Positions 36,040-44,295 of a stretch of DNA of 64,000 bases are shown piece after piece (positions within the stretch are counted from its first letter, which is position 1; the number at the start of each line of letters is the position of its first letter). The notes under the pieces were generated by a model that ran no database searches, was not told the origin of the DNA, and saw only the letters and a program-made list of their open reading frames with translations. The DNA comes from a virus. The translations under genes were made by a program, and so were the position numbers. The stretch covers positions 1-64,000 of IMG/VR virus record IMGVR_UViG_3300025133_000036; one strand, 5' to 3'.

Positions 36040-36530
36040 TTAAACTTAAATCTTTATTAATCGAAAAACTTAAAGATACAGATTCAATATGGGATCCAAA
36101 TGGTCCTATGAATAGAGATATTATTTTAACTGCTCTAAAAAAAGATAGAAAAATTATGAAGCATGTTGGTAAAGCAGATGAAGATATGTATTGGGATGAC
36201 GTTGATCTTGTGGCCGGTGGAGATTCTGGAGAAACAATTGCTACTATGAAAAGAAATATGACATATGGTAAATTTAAAAACGCTATATTGAAAGCGAAGC
36301 CTAAAAAATGGCAAGAACAGGTTGAAAAACTTACAGAATCTACAGATGTTTTTGATTATAATGAAATGGTCATAGAAGAGATGCAAGATGAAGTTAATGG
36401 CTATACTAAGTCATGGTTAAAAAATAATCGTATAATGGAAGAATCGTATGCATACAAGGTATTAAAAAAGTATGATAAGTTATTGGCAGTATTGATGAAA
36501 AAATGCGATAAAGAACTACAACGATTTTAA
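36036..36530 (+). CDS. Small putative internal head protein with MIKLK leader
   Basis: Encodes 164 residues, starting within the previous stop (ATGA). The leader is MIKLKSLLIE, with L-I-E at residues 8-10, the same length and motif as the genes at 96-1365. The body combines an acidic segment around DEDMYWDDVDLVAGGDSGE (about 49-67) with Lys-rich helices. No enzyme motif was recognised. Its presence beside gp21 links the leader family directly to the head module. Confidence 0.65.
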   Translation: MIKLKSLLIEKLKDTDSIWDPNGPMNRDIILTALKKDRKIMKHVGKADEDMYWDDVDLVAGGDSGETIATMKRNMTYGKFKNAILKAKPKKWQEQVEKLTESTDVFDYNEMVIEEMQDEVNGYTKSWLKNNRIMEESYAYKVLKKYDKLLAVLMKKCDKELQRF

Positions 36531-36544
36531 ATTTGGACACATCT

Positions 36545-36904
36545 ATGAAAAACTCTAAAACTATGACTGAAAACTGGGCAAAGAAAATAGACATTCTTTC
36601 AAACCAAAAAGGACATATATCTAATCATCATCCTGCCAATGCATTTGTTCCTATAAAAGAAGCCGATGAGGATAGCGCAGCAAATGCAGATATGAAGGAA
36701 GCCGAAAAACTTAAAAAACCTCTAACAAATGCCATTGCAGGAATTGGAAGATCAATGGATAATATCAATAGAATGATGTCATCATTTAATGCTCCAGGTT
36801 TAAAGCATGCATTTATAGATGCAATTAAAGTAGGTGTTAAACGTCAAGGTAAGTTTGATGAACGAGCAGCATATAAACGTTTCGAAGAATATTTTAATCG
36901 ATAG
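36545..36904 (+). CDS. Small hypothetical head-module protein
   Basis: Encodes 119 residues from the ATG at 36545; a TTG at 36533 would add four. The N-terminal half is polar (TENWAKKIDILSNQKGH, then ANAFVPIKEADED). The C-terminal half is helical (PLTNAIAGIGRSMDNINRMM ... AYKRFEEYFNR). No recognised domain. Its TAG is followed at once by the strong ribosome binding site of bS21. Confidence 0.5.
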   Translation: MKNSKTMTENWAKKIDILSNQKGHISNHHPANAFVPIKEADEDSAANADMKEAEKLKKPLTNAIAGIGRSMDNINRMMSSFNAPGLKHAFIDAIKVGVKRQGKFDERAAYKRFEEYFNR

Positions 36905-36908
36905 GAGG
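36903..36908 (+). promoter_or_regulatory. Full-consensus Shine-Dalgarno AGGAGG for bS21
   Basis: AGGAGG lies four bases before the ATG at 36913 and overlaps the previous stop codon. Most genes here have only partial sites, so this is one of the strongest in the window. The site at 45341 shares the longer string AGGAGGCCG. Confidence 0.8.
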
Positions 36909-36912
36909 CCGC

Positions 36913-37110
36913 ATGGCAATATACGTTAAGGTTATGAATAATAAATTTGAATTTGCGCTAAAGAAATTCAAAAAGAAAGTTAAAGAGTCTGGTATTTTAC
37001 ATGAATTACAACAAAGACAGTTTTATGAAAAACCTTCAGCTATAAAACGCGATAAAAATGCTAAAGCCAGGTTACGCCAACAGATAAGATCAAAAAAAGC
37101 TGAACTTTAG
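36913..37110 (+). CDS. rpsU: Ribosomal protein bS21, phage-encoded
   Basis: Encodes 65 residues with the full bS21 pattern: NNKFEFALKKFKKKVKESG (9-27), ILHELQQRQFYEKPS (28-42) and a basic Arg/Lys tail. Cellular bS21 is about 70 residues and binds the 30S platform beside the anti-Shine-Dalgarno end of 16S rRNA. A viral copy could enter host ribosomes and favour phage messages. bS21 genes are known in marine phages, including pelagiphages. It sits between head genes, immediately before the gap leading to scaffold and capsid genes, so it is probably expressed late with them. Confidence 0.92.
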   Translation: MAIYVKVMNNKFEFALKKFKKKVKESGILHELQQRQFYEKPSAIKRDKNAKARLRQQIRSKKAEL

Positions 37111-37122
37111 TAATGTTATATC

Positions 37123-37130
37123 ATATTTAT
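37123..37130 (+). promoter_or_regulatory. Candidate phage promoter element ATATTTAT (site 4)
   Basis: ATATTTATACCAAAATATAATG; compare ATATTTATACAAAATAAAATG at site 1. It is 100 bases upstream of the scaffold gene, at the start of a 120-base gap, leaving room for an untranslated leader that carries the hairpin at 37144. Confidence 0.4.
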
Positions 37131-37143
37131 ACCAAAATATAAT

Positions 37144-37164
37144 GCACCTACGTTTGTTAGGTGT
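37144..37164 (+). promoter_or_regulatory. Hairpin in the untranslated region before the scaffold gene
   Basis: CACCTA (37145-37150) pairs perfectly with TAGGTG (37158-37163) around a seven-base loop, extended by a G-T closing pair. No T-run follows, so it is not a standard terminator. It may stabilise or regulate the gp22-gp23 message. Confidence 0.35.
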
Positions 37165-37230
37165 TCCAACATTAATCAATTCTGATTATAGTTCCAAATA
37201 ACTATACAAATCTCTAAAAGGGAAAATAAA

Positions 37231-38259
37231 ATGGAAGACATTTTAAAAGAAGCAATTGCTGATGCCAAAGCAGTACGCGAAACAGCACTAGCAAATGCAA
37301 AATTAGTCCTTGAAGAGGCATTCACACCACATCTAAAATCAATGCTTTCTAAAAAGCTTCAAAGTGAAGAAGAAGGAATGGAAGCAGAAGATGAGGAAAT
37401 GACCGATGAGGAATATTCGGATGAAGATGAAGAAATGGCTTCATCAGATATAGGTGATGCTGAAAATGAAGAACCTGCCGCTGCTGCTTCTGAAGCAGAT
37501 GCACAAGGTCCTGAAGAAGAAGGCGCACCTGTTGAACCCGGTATGGAAGATGAAGATGCTGAAGAAGCATCTGATCAACCTATGGGTGAAACTGAAGAAC
37601 CTGGTATGGAAGACGAAGACGAAGAAGGAATGGAAGCTGAAGATGAAGATCTAGCAGAAGTTCTACGTCAACTTGAACAAGAAATGGGAATGGAAGACGA
37701 AGACGAAGAAGAAATCGCTGAAGAAGGCGAACCCGGCATGGAAGATGAAGAAGATGAGCCAGTTGCCGAAGAAGAAGGTATGGAAGATGAAGACGACGAT
37801 GTAGATCTTGACGAAATCATTAAAGCTCTTTCTGAAGAAGAAGGAATGGAAGATGAAGACGAAGATGAAGCTGCACCCGCTGAAGAAGCCATGGTACCTG
37901 CTGCTGAACTCGAAGAGTACAAGCAAACAGTACATTATCTAAAAGATAAGCTTTCTGAAGTTAACCTTCTCAACGCTAAACTTCTTTATACGAATAAGCT
38001 TTTCAGAAGCAGAAACGTATCTGAAACACAGAAAATGAAAGTTATCGAACAATTTGACCGCGCTGCTAACGTACGCGAAGTTAAACTTGTTTATACTACA
38101 TTTGCTGAGTCAATGACACGTACAACTGTTAATGAGTCCGCCAAGCGTAAGAGTCAAGCTTCTAAGCCTGTTGCTTCAACTAAGTCCAAAAGACCAATCA
38201 TCGGCGAATCTGTTGACTTTGTCAGCAGAATGCAAAAACTAGCTAACATTAATAAATAA
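37231..38259 (+). CDS. Prohead core scaffold, gp22-like, extremely acidic
   Basis: Encodes 342 residues. The N-terminal helix MEDILKEAIADAKAVRETAL carries possible gp21 sites (L-K-E, and L-E-E before AFTPHL). The centre (about 45-225) is an Asp/Glu-dominated low-complexity stretch with repeated GMEDEDEE and GMEAEDE units. The C-terminal part (about 228-342) is a helical domain with YKQTVHYLKDKLSEVNLLN and a basic end. Position before gp23, acidity and helical ends fit the internal scaffold around which gp23 assembles and which is then degraded. SD AAGGGAAA precedes the ATG. Confidence 0.8.
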   Translation: MEDILKEAIADAKAVRETALANAKLVLEEAFTPHLKSMLSKKLQSEEEGMEAEDEEMTDEEYSDEDEEMASSDIGDAENEEPAAAASEADAQGPEEEGAPVEPGMEDEDAEEASDQPMGETEEPGMEDEDEEGMEAEDEDLAEVLRQLEQEMGMEDEDEEEIAEEGEPGMEDEEDEPVAEEEGMEDEDDDVDLDEIIKALSEEEGMEDEDEDEAAPAEEAMVPAAELEEYKQTVHYLKDKLSEVNLLNAKLLYTNKLFRSRNVSETQKMKVIEQFDRAANVREVKLVYTTFAESMTRTTVNESAKRKSQASKPVASTKSKRPIIGESVDFVSRMQKLANINK

Positions 38260-38269
38260 GGAGAATCTC

Positions 38270-39889
38270 ATGTCTTTTAACAAACAAATAAAAGATGTTA
38301 TGGGTGGATACAATCCTCATAATGAGTTGCTAGCTTCCTCTCGTAAATTGGTAAATAAGTGGGAACCCACTGGCCTCTTAGAAGGAATCAACAATGAGTC
38401 GGAAGTCGCTGGTATGGCTGTGCTCTTGGAAAACCAAGCAAAACAGCTTATCGACGAAGCTTCTCAAGTCGGAACTTCAGCTAATCAAGAACAATGGAGT
38501 GGCGTTGCCCTTCCTCTAGTTCGTAGGATTTTCGCTGAACTTTCTGCACAGGAATTTGTTTCTGTCCAACCAATGAATCTACCATCAGGTCTGATTTTCT
38601 ATCTTGATTTCAAGTATGGATCAACTCAGCAAGACGGTAAGCTTCATGCAAAAGACTCTGATCTTTATGGTAACACATCAAGTTCAGGGGACCCTAGCGG
38701 TGGCCTTTACGGCGCCGGCAAATGGGGCTATTCAATTAACGATACTCACTCAGATGTGACATATACGACTGCTTCTGCTACTATTGCGGATGTACGTTGG
38801 GATGCTAATCTATCTGCTTCACTAGCAGCTGGTAGTTTAGTAAAACTTATTGTCTCTTCATCTCAGTTGAGTGAACCGGACTTGGACGGTGTAAAAGCAT
38901 TTGCTATTACTGGTTCGGGTGTTGATGCACTTACTGCATTCTACCCAGCTTTTACTAGCTATGACGCTACAACTGGATTTATCAGCTTTATTGTTGATCC
39001 AACCGAAACCAACTTGTCTGGTTCTGGCAATTCGATTCACGTAGCTTATCACAAACAGCCAGTAGACACCTCTCGCGGTGACTTCGAAGCTGCATCAGCT
39101 GCTGAAGGATCTAATCCTGAAGAAACGAATGCTGGAATTCCTGAAGTTGACATTCAGATGAAGTCAATTCCAATTACTGCTAAAACTCGTAAGTTGAAAG
39201 CTGTTTGGACTCCTGAGCTTGCTCAAGATCTTAACGCTTATCATGCTGTCGATGCTGAAGCAGAATTGACTGCTCTTTTATCTGAGTATGTAACAATGGA
39301 AATCGATTTGGAAATAATCGATATGTTGAAGCAAAATGCTTCTGCTAAAACCGAAAACTGGTCAGCTAAAGTTGGCTATGAGTATAACAATAGTGTATAC
39401 AGTGAACTCACTGGTGCATCTAATGCATACACTAAAGGTGATTGGTATCAAACTCTTGGACATAAGATACAGTCAGTATCTAATGCAATTCACAAGAAAA
39501 CCTTAAGAGGTGGAGCTAACTTTATGGTCGTAAGTCCTGAAGTTGCTACTATTCTTGAAGTAATCCCTGGATTCGCTACAGATTCTGATGCTGATGTCAC
39601 GAAATCCTATGCGATGGGTGTTCAAAAGATTGGTAATTTAGCGAACCGTTTCAACGTATTTAAGAACCCTTACCTACAAGATGATCAAATTCTTATTGGA
39701 TTCAGGGGTGCTCAGTTCTTAGAAACTGGCGCTGTATATGCACCTTACGTGCCTATGATCTTAACACCGGTTGTTTACGATCCAACTAACTTCACTCCTC
39801 GTAGAGGCGTGATGACACGTTATGCTAAGAAAATGATTCGTTCTGAATTCTATGGCTTAGTTAACGTTGCCGATTCAGGTCTTGTTTAA
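38270..39889 (+). CDS. Major capsid protein, T4 gp23-like
   Basis: Encodes 539 residues with AAGGAG ahead of the ATG. The N-terminal propeptide ends in L-I-D-E (60-63) followed by ASQVG, matching the T4 cleavage pattern near residue 65. Typical segments follow: VALPLVRRIFAELSAQEFVSVQPMN (about 81-105) then GLIFYLDFKYG; KLKAVWTPELAQDLNAYH (about 307-324); LTALLSEYVTMEIDLEI; NFMVVSPEVATILE; and a C-terminal FTPRRGVMTRYAKKMIR. A beta-rich insertion (about 155-275) is longer than expected and may be an exposed decoration-like domain. It forms the capsid lattice. Confidence 0.95.
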   Translation: MSFNKQIKDVMGGYNPHNELLASSRKLVNKWEPTGLLEGINNESEVAGMAVLLENQAKQLIDEASQVGTSANQEQWSGVALPLVRRIFAELSAQEFVSVQPMNLPSGLIFYLDFKYGSTQQDGKLHAKDSDLYGNTSSSGDPSGGLYGAGKWGYSINDTHSDVTYTTASATIADVRWDANLSASLAAGSLVKLIVSSSQLSEPDLDGVKAFAITGSGVDALTAFYPAFTSYDATTGFISFIVDPTETNLSGSGNSIHVAYHKQPVDTSRGDFEAASAAEGSNPEETNAGIPEVDIQMKSIPITAKTRKLKAVWTPELAQDLNAYHAVDAEAELTALLSEYVTMEIDLEIIDMLKQNASAKTENWSAKVGYEYNNSVYSELTGASNAYTKGDWYQTLGHKIQSVSNAIHKKTLRGGANFMVVSPEVATILEVIPGFATDSDADVTKSYAMGVQKIGNLANRFNVFKNPYLQDDQILIGFRGAQFLETGAVYAPYVPMILTPVVYDPTNFTPRRGVMTRYAKKMIRSEFYGLVNVADSGLV

Positions 39890-39925
39890 TTAAATTAAAT
39901 TAAACTGATCTATTCAAATAAAAAA

Positions 39926-39949
39926 GGGGCTCTCTGAGCCCCTTTTTTT
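39926..39949 (+). terminator. Rho-independent terminator after the capsid gene
   Basis: GGGGCTC (39926-39932), loop TCT, GAGCCCC (39936-39942), then seven T; five or more A precede the stem. It is the clearest terminator in the window and ends the high-expression capsid unit before the neck genes. Confidence 0.93.
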
Positions 39950-39973
39950 ATGTACTACAACTCCTACTTCTTT

Positions 39974-39981
39974 ATATTTAT
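39974..39981 (+). promoter_or_regulatory. Candidate phage promoter element ATATTTAT (site 5)
   Basis: ATATTTAT directly downstream of a strong terminator and 33 bases before the ATG of the next gene. Because the terminator requires a new start for the neck genes, this instance is the best positional argument that the element is a promoter. Confidence 0.45.
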
Positions 39982-40014
39982 TCTTGAAAACGTTTTCAAT
40001 TGGAGAATAAAATT

Positions 40015-41169
40015 ATGGCTGTACCAATTTGGCAAGGTAGCAGTTCATTTTCTGCAGGAAATACTCCGTATGGTTTTTATGATGCAGAAAATAGCTTTAC
40101 ATCGTCCGCTGATCAATTTGCAGACTGGGCCGCAAGACGGCTTGGATACCCTATAGTCGATATAGAATTACAATCTGGTTCTTTTTATGCGTGCTTTGAA
40201 GAATCTGTTACAGAATATAGTGCACAAGTTAACCAATTCAACATAAGAGATAACATGTTGCACCTACAGGGCCAATCTACTGGTTCTAATTTAACGGGTA
40301 AAAAAATAACACCAACACTTGGACGTACTGTTTTTTTAAGTCAACAGTATGGAACAGAAGCAGGCGTTGGAGGATTTATTGATTGGAAAAAAGGAAGTAT
40401 TGACGTCGTAAGCGGAAGTCAAGATTATGATCTTAATGCATTGTGGTCTACTGTATCTGAATCCGGAAAAGCGATTGAAGTTAAAAAAGTTTATCACGAA
40501 GCGTTACCTGCAGCAAATAAATATTTCGATCCATATTCTACAACAGGATATGGAACAGCAAATTTTGTAGACAACTTCTTTGGCTCAGATAAATATTCGC
40601 CCGCGGTGTCATTTGTTTTAATGCCAATGTTTGAAGACTTATTACGAATGCAAGCAATAGAATTTAATGATCAATTTAGAAAATCTTCATATTCTTTTAC
40701 TCTGATAAATAATAAATTAAGAATATTCCCAATACCTGAGAACACAACAAAATTATGGTTCGATTACATCTTAACTGAGGAAAGAAATAATACTCTCATT
40801 ACGGCTAGCGGTGAAACTGCAAATGTAATTTCGGACTATTCTAATGTTCCATACAACAATATGCAATATTTACATATTAATGATGTTGGTAAACAATGGA
40901 TCCGGAAATATGGTTTAGCATTGTGTAAAGAATTATTAGGAACTATTAGAAGTAAATTCGCAACTGTACCGATTCCCAATTCGGAAATAACTTTAGACGG
41001 TGATACCTTAAGGGCTGAAGCTGCAACTGACAAGGAGGCTCTTTTAGCTGAATTAAGAGAAACTCTTGAACAGACTAGTCGAAAAATATTGATGGAAACG
41101 GATAGTGAAGAAAGTACACGACTACAAGAAAAACTTAATAAAGTTCCACTTAATATCTATATAGGATAA
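40015..41169 (+). CDS. Neck / head-completion protein (gp13-like by position)
   Basis: Encodes 384 residues from the ATG at 40015, with TTGGAG ten bases upstream; a TTG at 40000 overlaps that site and is rejected. It starts MAVPIWQGSSSFSAGNTPYG, has a structured N-terminal half with LGYPIVDIELQSGSFYACFEE and a helical C-terminal region (TDKEALLAELRETLEQTSRK). Position straight after gp23 and before a gp14-like gene suggests a neck protein that closes the head after packaging. In T4 the neck genes precede gp16/17, so the order here differs. Exact T4 equivalent uncertain. Confidence 0.65.
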   Translation: MAVPIWQGSSSFSAGNTPYGFYDAENSFTSSADQFADWAARRLGYPIVDIELQSGSFYACFEESVTEYSAQVNQFNIRDNMLHLQGQSTGSNLTGKKITPTLGRTVFLSQQYGTEAGVGGFIDWKKGSIDVVSGSQDYDLNALWSTVSESGKAIEVKKVYHEALPAANKYFDPYSTTGYGTANFVDNFFGSDKYSPAVSFVLMPMFEDLLRMQAIEFNDQFRKSSYSFTLINNKLRIFPIPENTTKLWFDYILTEERNNTLITASGETANVISDYSNVPYNNMQYLHINDVGKQWIRKYGLALCKELLGTIRSKFATVPIPNSEITLDGDTLRAEAATDKEALLAELRETLEQTSRKILMETDSEESTRLQEKLNKVPLNIYIG

Positions 41170-41173
41170 TCTT

Positions 41174-41656
41174 ATGGCTGGAAGATTTATACGATCAAGA
41201 GACGTAGAATTTTTTGATACCGTGAATAAAGAACTTGTAGGAGATCCTATAAAGTCAAAACCTGGGGTTATCAACCAAGAAGTTACAGCATTTAAAGTTT
41301 CTGTATACGAAACTAAAACAAATTTATATGGCGAATCGTCTTCAGGTAGAACATATCAAAAAGGTATATCGTTAAACTGTATAGTAGAAGCAGATGATTT
41401 CGATTATGAACTTACAGAATTTGGACCAGATGTAAACTTTAATGCTACTTTTTCATTTTTACGTCAATCATTAAAAGAAGCAAGTTATGTTCCCGATGTT
41501 GGGGATATTCTCAAATGGAACTATGCACATTGGGAAATTAATGCTATAAATGAGAATCAATTAATAGGCGGTATGCAAGATCAAAACCATTCTGTTGTAT
41601 GCACCGCCCATATTACAGAGATTTCTAGATTAAATATTGAAAGAGTGAGATCATAG
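41174..41656 (+). CDS. Neck protein, gp14-like
   Basis: Encodes 160 residues. A beta-rich protein with NQEVTAFKVSVYETKTNLYG (about 36-55) and VPDVGDILKWNYAHWEINAI (about 109-128), the pattern of gp14-type neck proteins in marine T4-like phages. It would link the portal vertex to the tail. Its stop overlaps the next start. Function is inferred from motif and position. Confidence 0.6.
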   Translation: MAGRFIRSRDVEFFDTVNKELVGDPIKSKPGVINQEVTAFKVSVYETKTNLYGESSSGRTYQKGISLNCIVEADDFDYELTEFGPDVNFNATFSFLRQSLKEASYVPDVGDILKWNYAHWEINAINENQLIGGMQDQNHSVVCTAHITEISRLNIERVRS

Positions 41657-44295
41657 TGGCAAATATAGAGTTAAGCGATCCAAGACCGGTAGAAGAAAAG
41701 AAAACCCTGCAAGAAAAACAAAATCGAGGCAGAGAATTATCTAGGTCTGATGATAATGTTAAATCATTATCTGTTGGGCTTATGGATATTGATTCTGCTA
41801 TTTTTTACTATTTTGAAAACGTAATAAAACCAGATATCCGCGAACATGGCGAACGCGTAAAAGTTCCAGTAATGTATGCTAACCCAGAAAGATGGGCTTC
41901 AATCCAACAGCAAGGTGCGATACGAGATAAAAAACGAAAAATTATAACACCTGCAATTGCTTTTAGAAGAACTTCTATGGCAAAAGATGATACAATTCCT
42001 GTTGATAAGATCGACCCACAAGATCCTAAACTGTTTCAAACGTATCAATCACAGTATACTCGTCAAAATCGATATGATAAATTAAGTGCAACAAAAGGAA
42101 TAACGCCCAAAAAAGAAATGTACGCCGTTTCAGTACCAGATTATATGGTACTAACGTATGAGTTTATTGTTTGGACAAGCTTCACGGACCAAATGAATAC
42201 AATTATTGAAAGAATTAATTGGGCTGAAGGTGCGTACTGGGGAGAACCTGGTAAATTCAAATTTAGAACTTCAATAGATTCATTTGAAGATGCTAGTGAA
42301 TTTGAAGGTCAAAAGAGAAATATAAAAACAAATTTTTCTGTAACATTAAGAGGCTACCTATTACCGGAATCATTTAATCCTGTCAACACAGAAAAATTTA
42401 TAACTCCAAAACAATTAGTAGTAACAAACGAAACGGATGTTGACGTTATGTCTATTACTGATGTAGATACGGAAGGTGTCAAGTCAGTACGAGTTGTAAC
42501 TCAAACTAGTTCTGGTGGATCTACTACAACTACTAGTGGTGGCAGCGGTATTTTTGCACTTACTGGTTCAATACAATCAACAACTAATGATTTACAAGTA
42601 ACAGGTAGTTTAGTTGCAACATCATTTGTAGGTAGTGGAGCAGGGTTAACTGGTGTACCAGCAAGTGGTATAGAAGGACAACTTGGCATATTCAATACAA
42701 CTGGTTCTTTTGAATCAACAACAAACAATTTACAAATTACTGGTTCTATAGATACAACGGGTGATATTACTGCAAGTAATCTTAATGTTGGCCAATATAT
42801 TTATCATACAGATGATGTTAATACTTATCTTAATTTTACAAATGATAGACTTAGATTTAATATTGGTGGTATATCATACATAGATTTAAACGATGCAGGT
42901 TCTGCTCCACACGATGTTACATTCAACGATGGTGGTAATAATGTAGATTTAGTCATTAAAGGTGATTCTAATAATCCTTTATTTAAAACTGATTCTTCTG
43001 CAAATAGAATAGGAACACATGGTAAAGGTACGCCAGAAGTTGCTTTCCATATAGGTGGTTCTGAATTAAGGGTTGATGGGAATATAAGTGGTTCATCAAC
43101 TGGGACTGGTTCGTTTGGTTTACTACAAGGTGATGGTAGAGAACTAACAGGAGTTACAGCTGAATGGGATGGTACTCATGCAGGAGATGCTCAAATAACT
43201 GGATCGCTTAACGTTAGTAGTTCATTTTCAATAAATGATATAGAAGTTGATACTTCTGGAAGTATAAGAGATCAAGTATTAAAGTTTAACGGTACAAAAT
43301 GGGTTTCTGCAGCAGAAGGAAGTACTTTTGTATTTTCTATAGCTAGCTTTTCTGATGGTGAATCAACTTCACAAGTGGCTGGCACAGCAGGAGCAACTTG
43401 GAAAGCCGCCGATGCAATAACTTTTACTGCCACTTACAATAATGGACCACCTACTATTGCGGCTATTTCTGAATCTCAAACTAGCACTGGCATTTCAGAT
43501 TGGACAACTCCATTCGCAACTGATGATAATACTGTAGCAATTACATATCCAAATCCAGGAAGCACCCGGAGATTTCAAGTAATTGCTGATGGTCTTACTA
43601 CTAATGAAAGTTCTATAACTTTTAAAAATTATATTTTCTATGGCGCATCCACACAAGCAAATTCGTATGATGAGTCTTTTATTGAAGGTTTAACTTCAAC
43701 TTTATCTGAGGATAAAACACAAAATAATTTAAGTATAAATGCAAGTGGAAATAAATATGTATTTTGGATATATCCAAATAGATTAGGGACAGTATCTAAT
43801 TATTTTACTTGGGGAACTTCAACAAGCAACCAAGTAGTTATGGCAACTTCAGTAATTGGCTCTGCTTACAGTGTAACTAATTCAGCAGGTTTAACAGAGA
43901 ATTATAAAATATATCGTTCTGATGTTACTGTTAACGAAAGTGGAAGATTAGATACGGGAGTGTCATTAATAAATTATATTTATTGGGGTGCATCAGGAGC
44001 CGCTAGCGGATGGGATTCAGACGATATTAAGGCACTAGCATTTAAAGATAATTCTAATGATCAAACTCAAGTATGGACAGAAGTAACGGGAATGACAAGT
44101 GAATACATACTAATATGTATTCCAAGTAGGTTAACAGATCCAGCATCATTTTGGGATAATTCAACAGGATTTGGCGCAGATTTTGAATCTTCAGTCACTG
44201 TTAGTGTAACAAACTATGTTGGATATACAGAAAATTATGATGTTTTTAGATCAACCAATACTGTAACAGGTGATTTTACATTGGAAACTAAATAA
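41656..44295 (+). CDS. Connector/tail-completion-like protein fused to a fibre-type region
   Basis: Encodes 879 residues in two parts. Residues about 1-275 are a structured domain with DIDSAIFYYFENVIKPDIRE, VPVMYANPERW, AIAFRRTSM and MYAVSVPDYMVLTYEFIVWT, resembling the tail completion/sheath-stabiliser group (gp15-like) of marine T4-like phages. After a Ser/Thr/Gly linker (about 276-298), the rest is fibre-like: LQVTGSLVATSFVGSGAGLTG units, then two or three beta domains with repeated NYIFYGAS / NYIYWGAS motifs. Start is a GTG at 41656 overlapping the previous stop. The C-terminal part probably projects from the neck as whisker or decoration. Confidence 0.6.
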   Translation: MANIELSDPRPVEEKKTLQEKQNRGRELSRSDDNVKSLSVGLMDIDSAIFYYFENVIKPDIREHGERVKVPVMYANPERWASIQQQGAIRDKKRKIITPAIAFRRTSMAKDDTIPVDKIDPQDPKLFQTYQSQYTRQNRYDKLSATKGITPKKEMYAVSVPDYMVLTYEFIVWTSFTDQMNTIIERINWAEGAYWGEPGKFKFRTSIDSFEDASEFEGQKRNIKTNFSVTLRGYLLPESFNPVNTEKFITPKQLVVTNETDVDVMSITDVDTEGVKSVRVVTQTSSGGSTTTTSGGSGIFALTGSIQSTTNDLQVTGSLVATSFVGSGAGLTGVPASGIEGQLGIFNTTGSFESTTNNLQITGSIDTTGDITASNLNVGQYIYHTDDVNTYLNFTNDRLRFNIGGISYIDLNDAGSAPHDVTFNDGGNNVDLVIKGDSNNPLFKTDSSANRIGTHGKGTPEVAFHIGGSELRVDGNISGSSTGTGSFGLLQGDGRELTGVTAEWDGTHAGDAQITGSLNVSSSFSINDIEVDTSGSIRDQVLKFNGTKWVSAAEGSTFVFSIASFSDGESTSQVAGTAGATWKAADAITFTATYNNGPPTIAAISESQTSTGISDWTTPFATDDNTVAITYPNPGSTRRFQVIADGLTTNESSITFKNYIFYGASTQANSYDESFIEGLTSTLSEDKTQNNLSINASGNKYVFWIYPNRLGTVSNYFTWGTSTSNQVVMATSVIGSAYSVTNSAGLTENYKIYRSDVTVNESGRLDTGVSLINYIYWGASGAASGWDSDDIKALAFKDNSNDQTQVWTEVTGMTSEYILICIPSRLTDPASFWDNSTGFGADFESSVTVSVTNYVGYTENYDVFRSTNTVTGDFTLETK

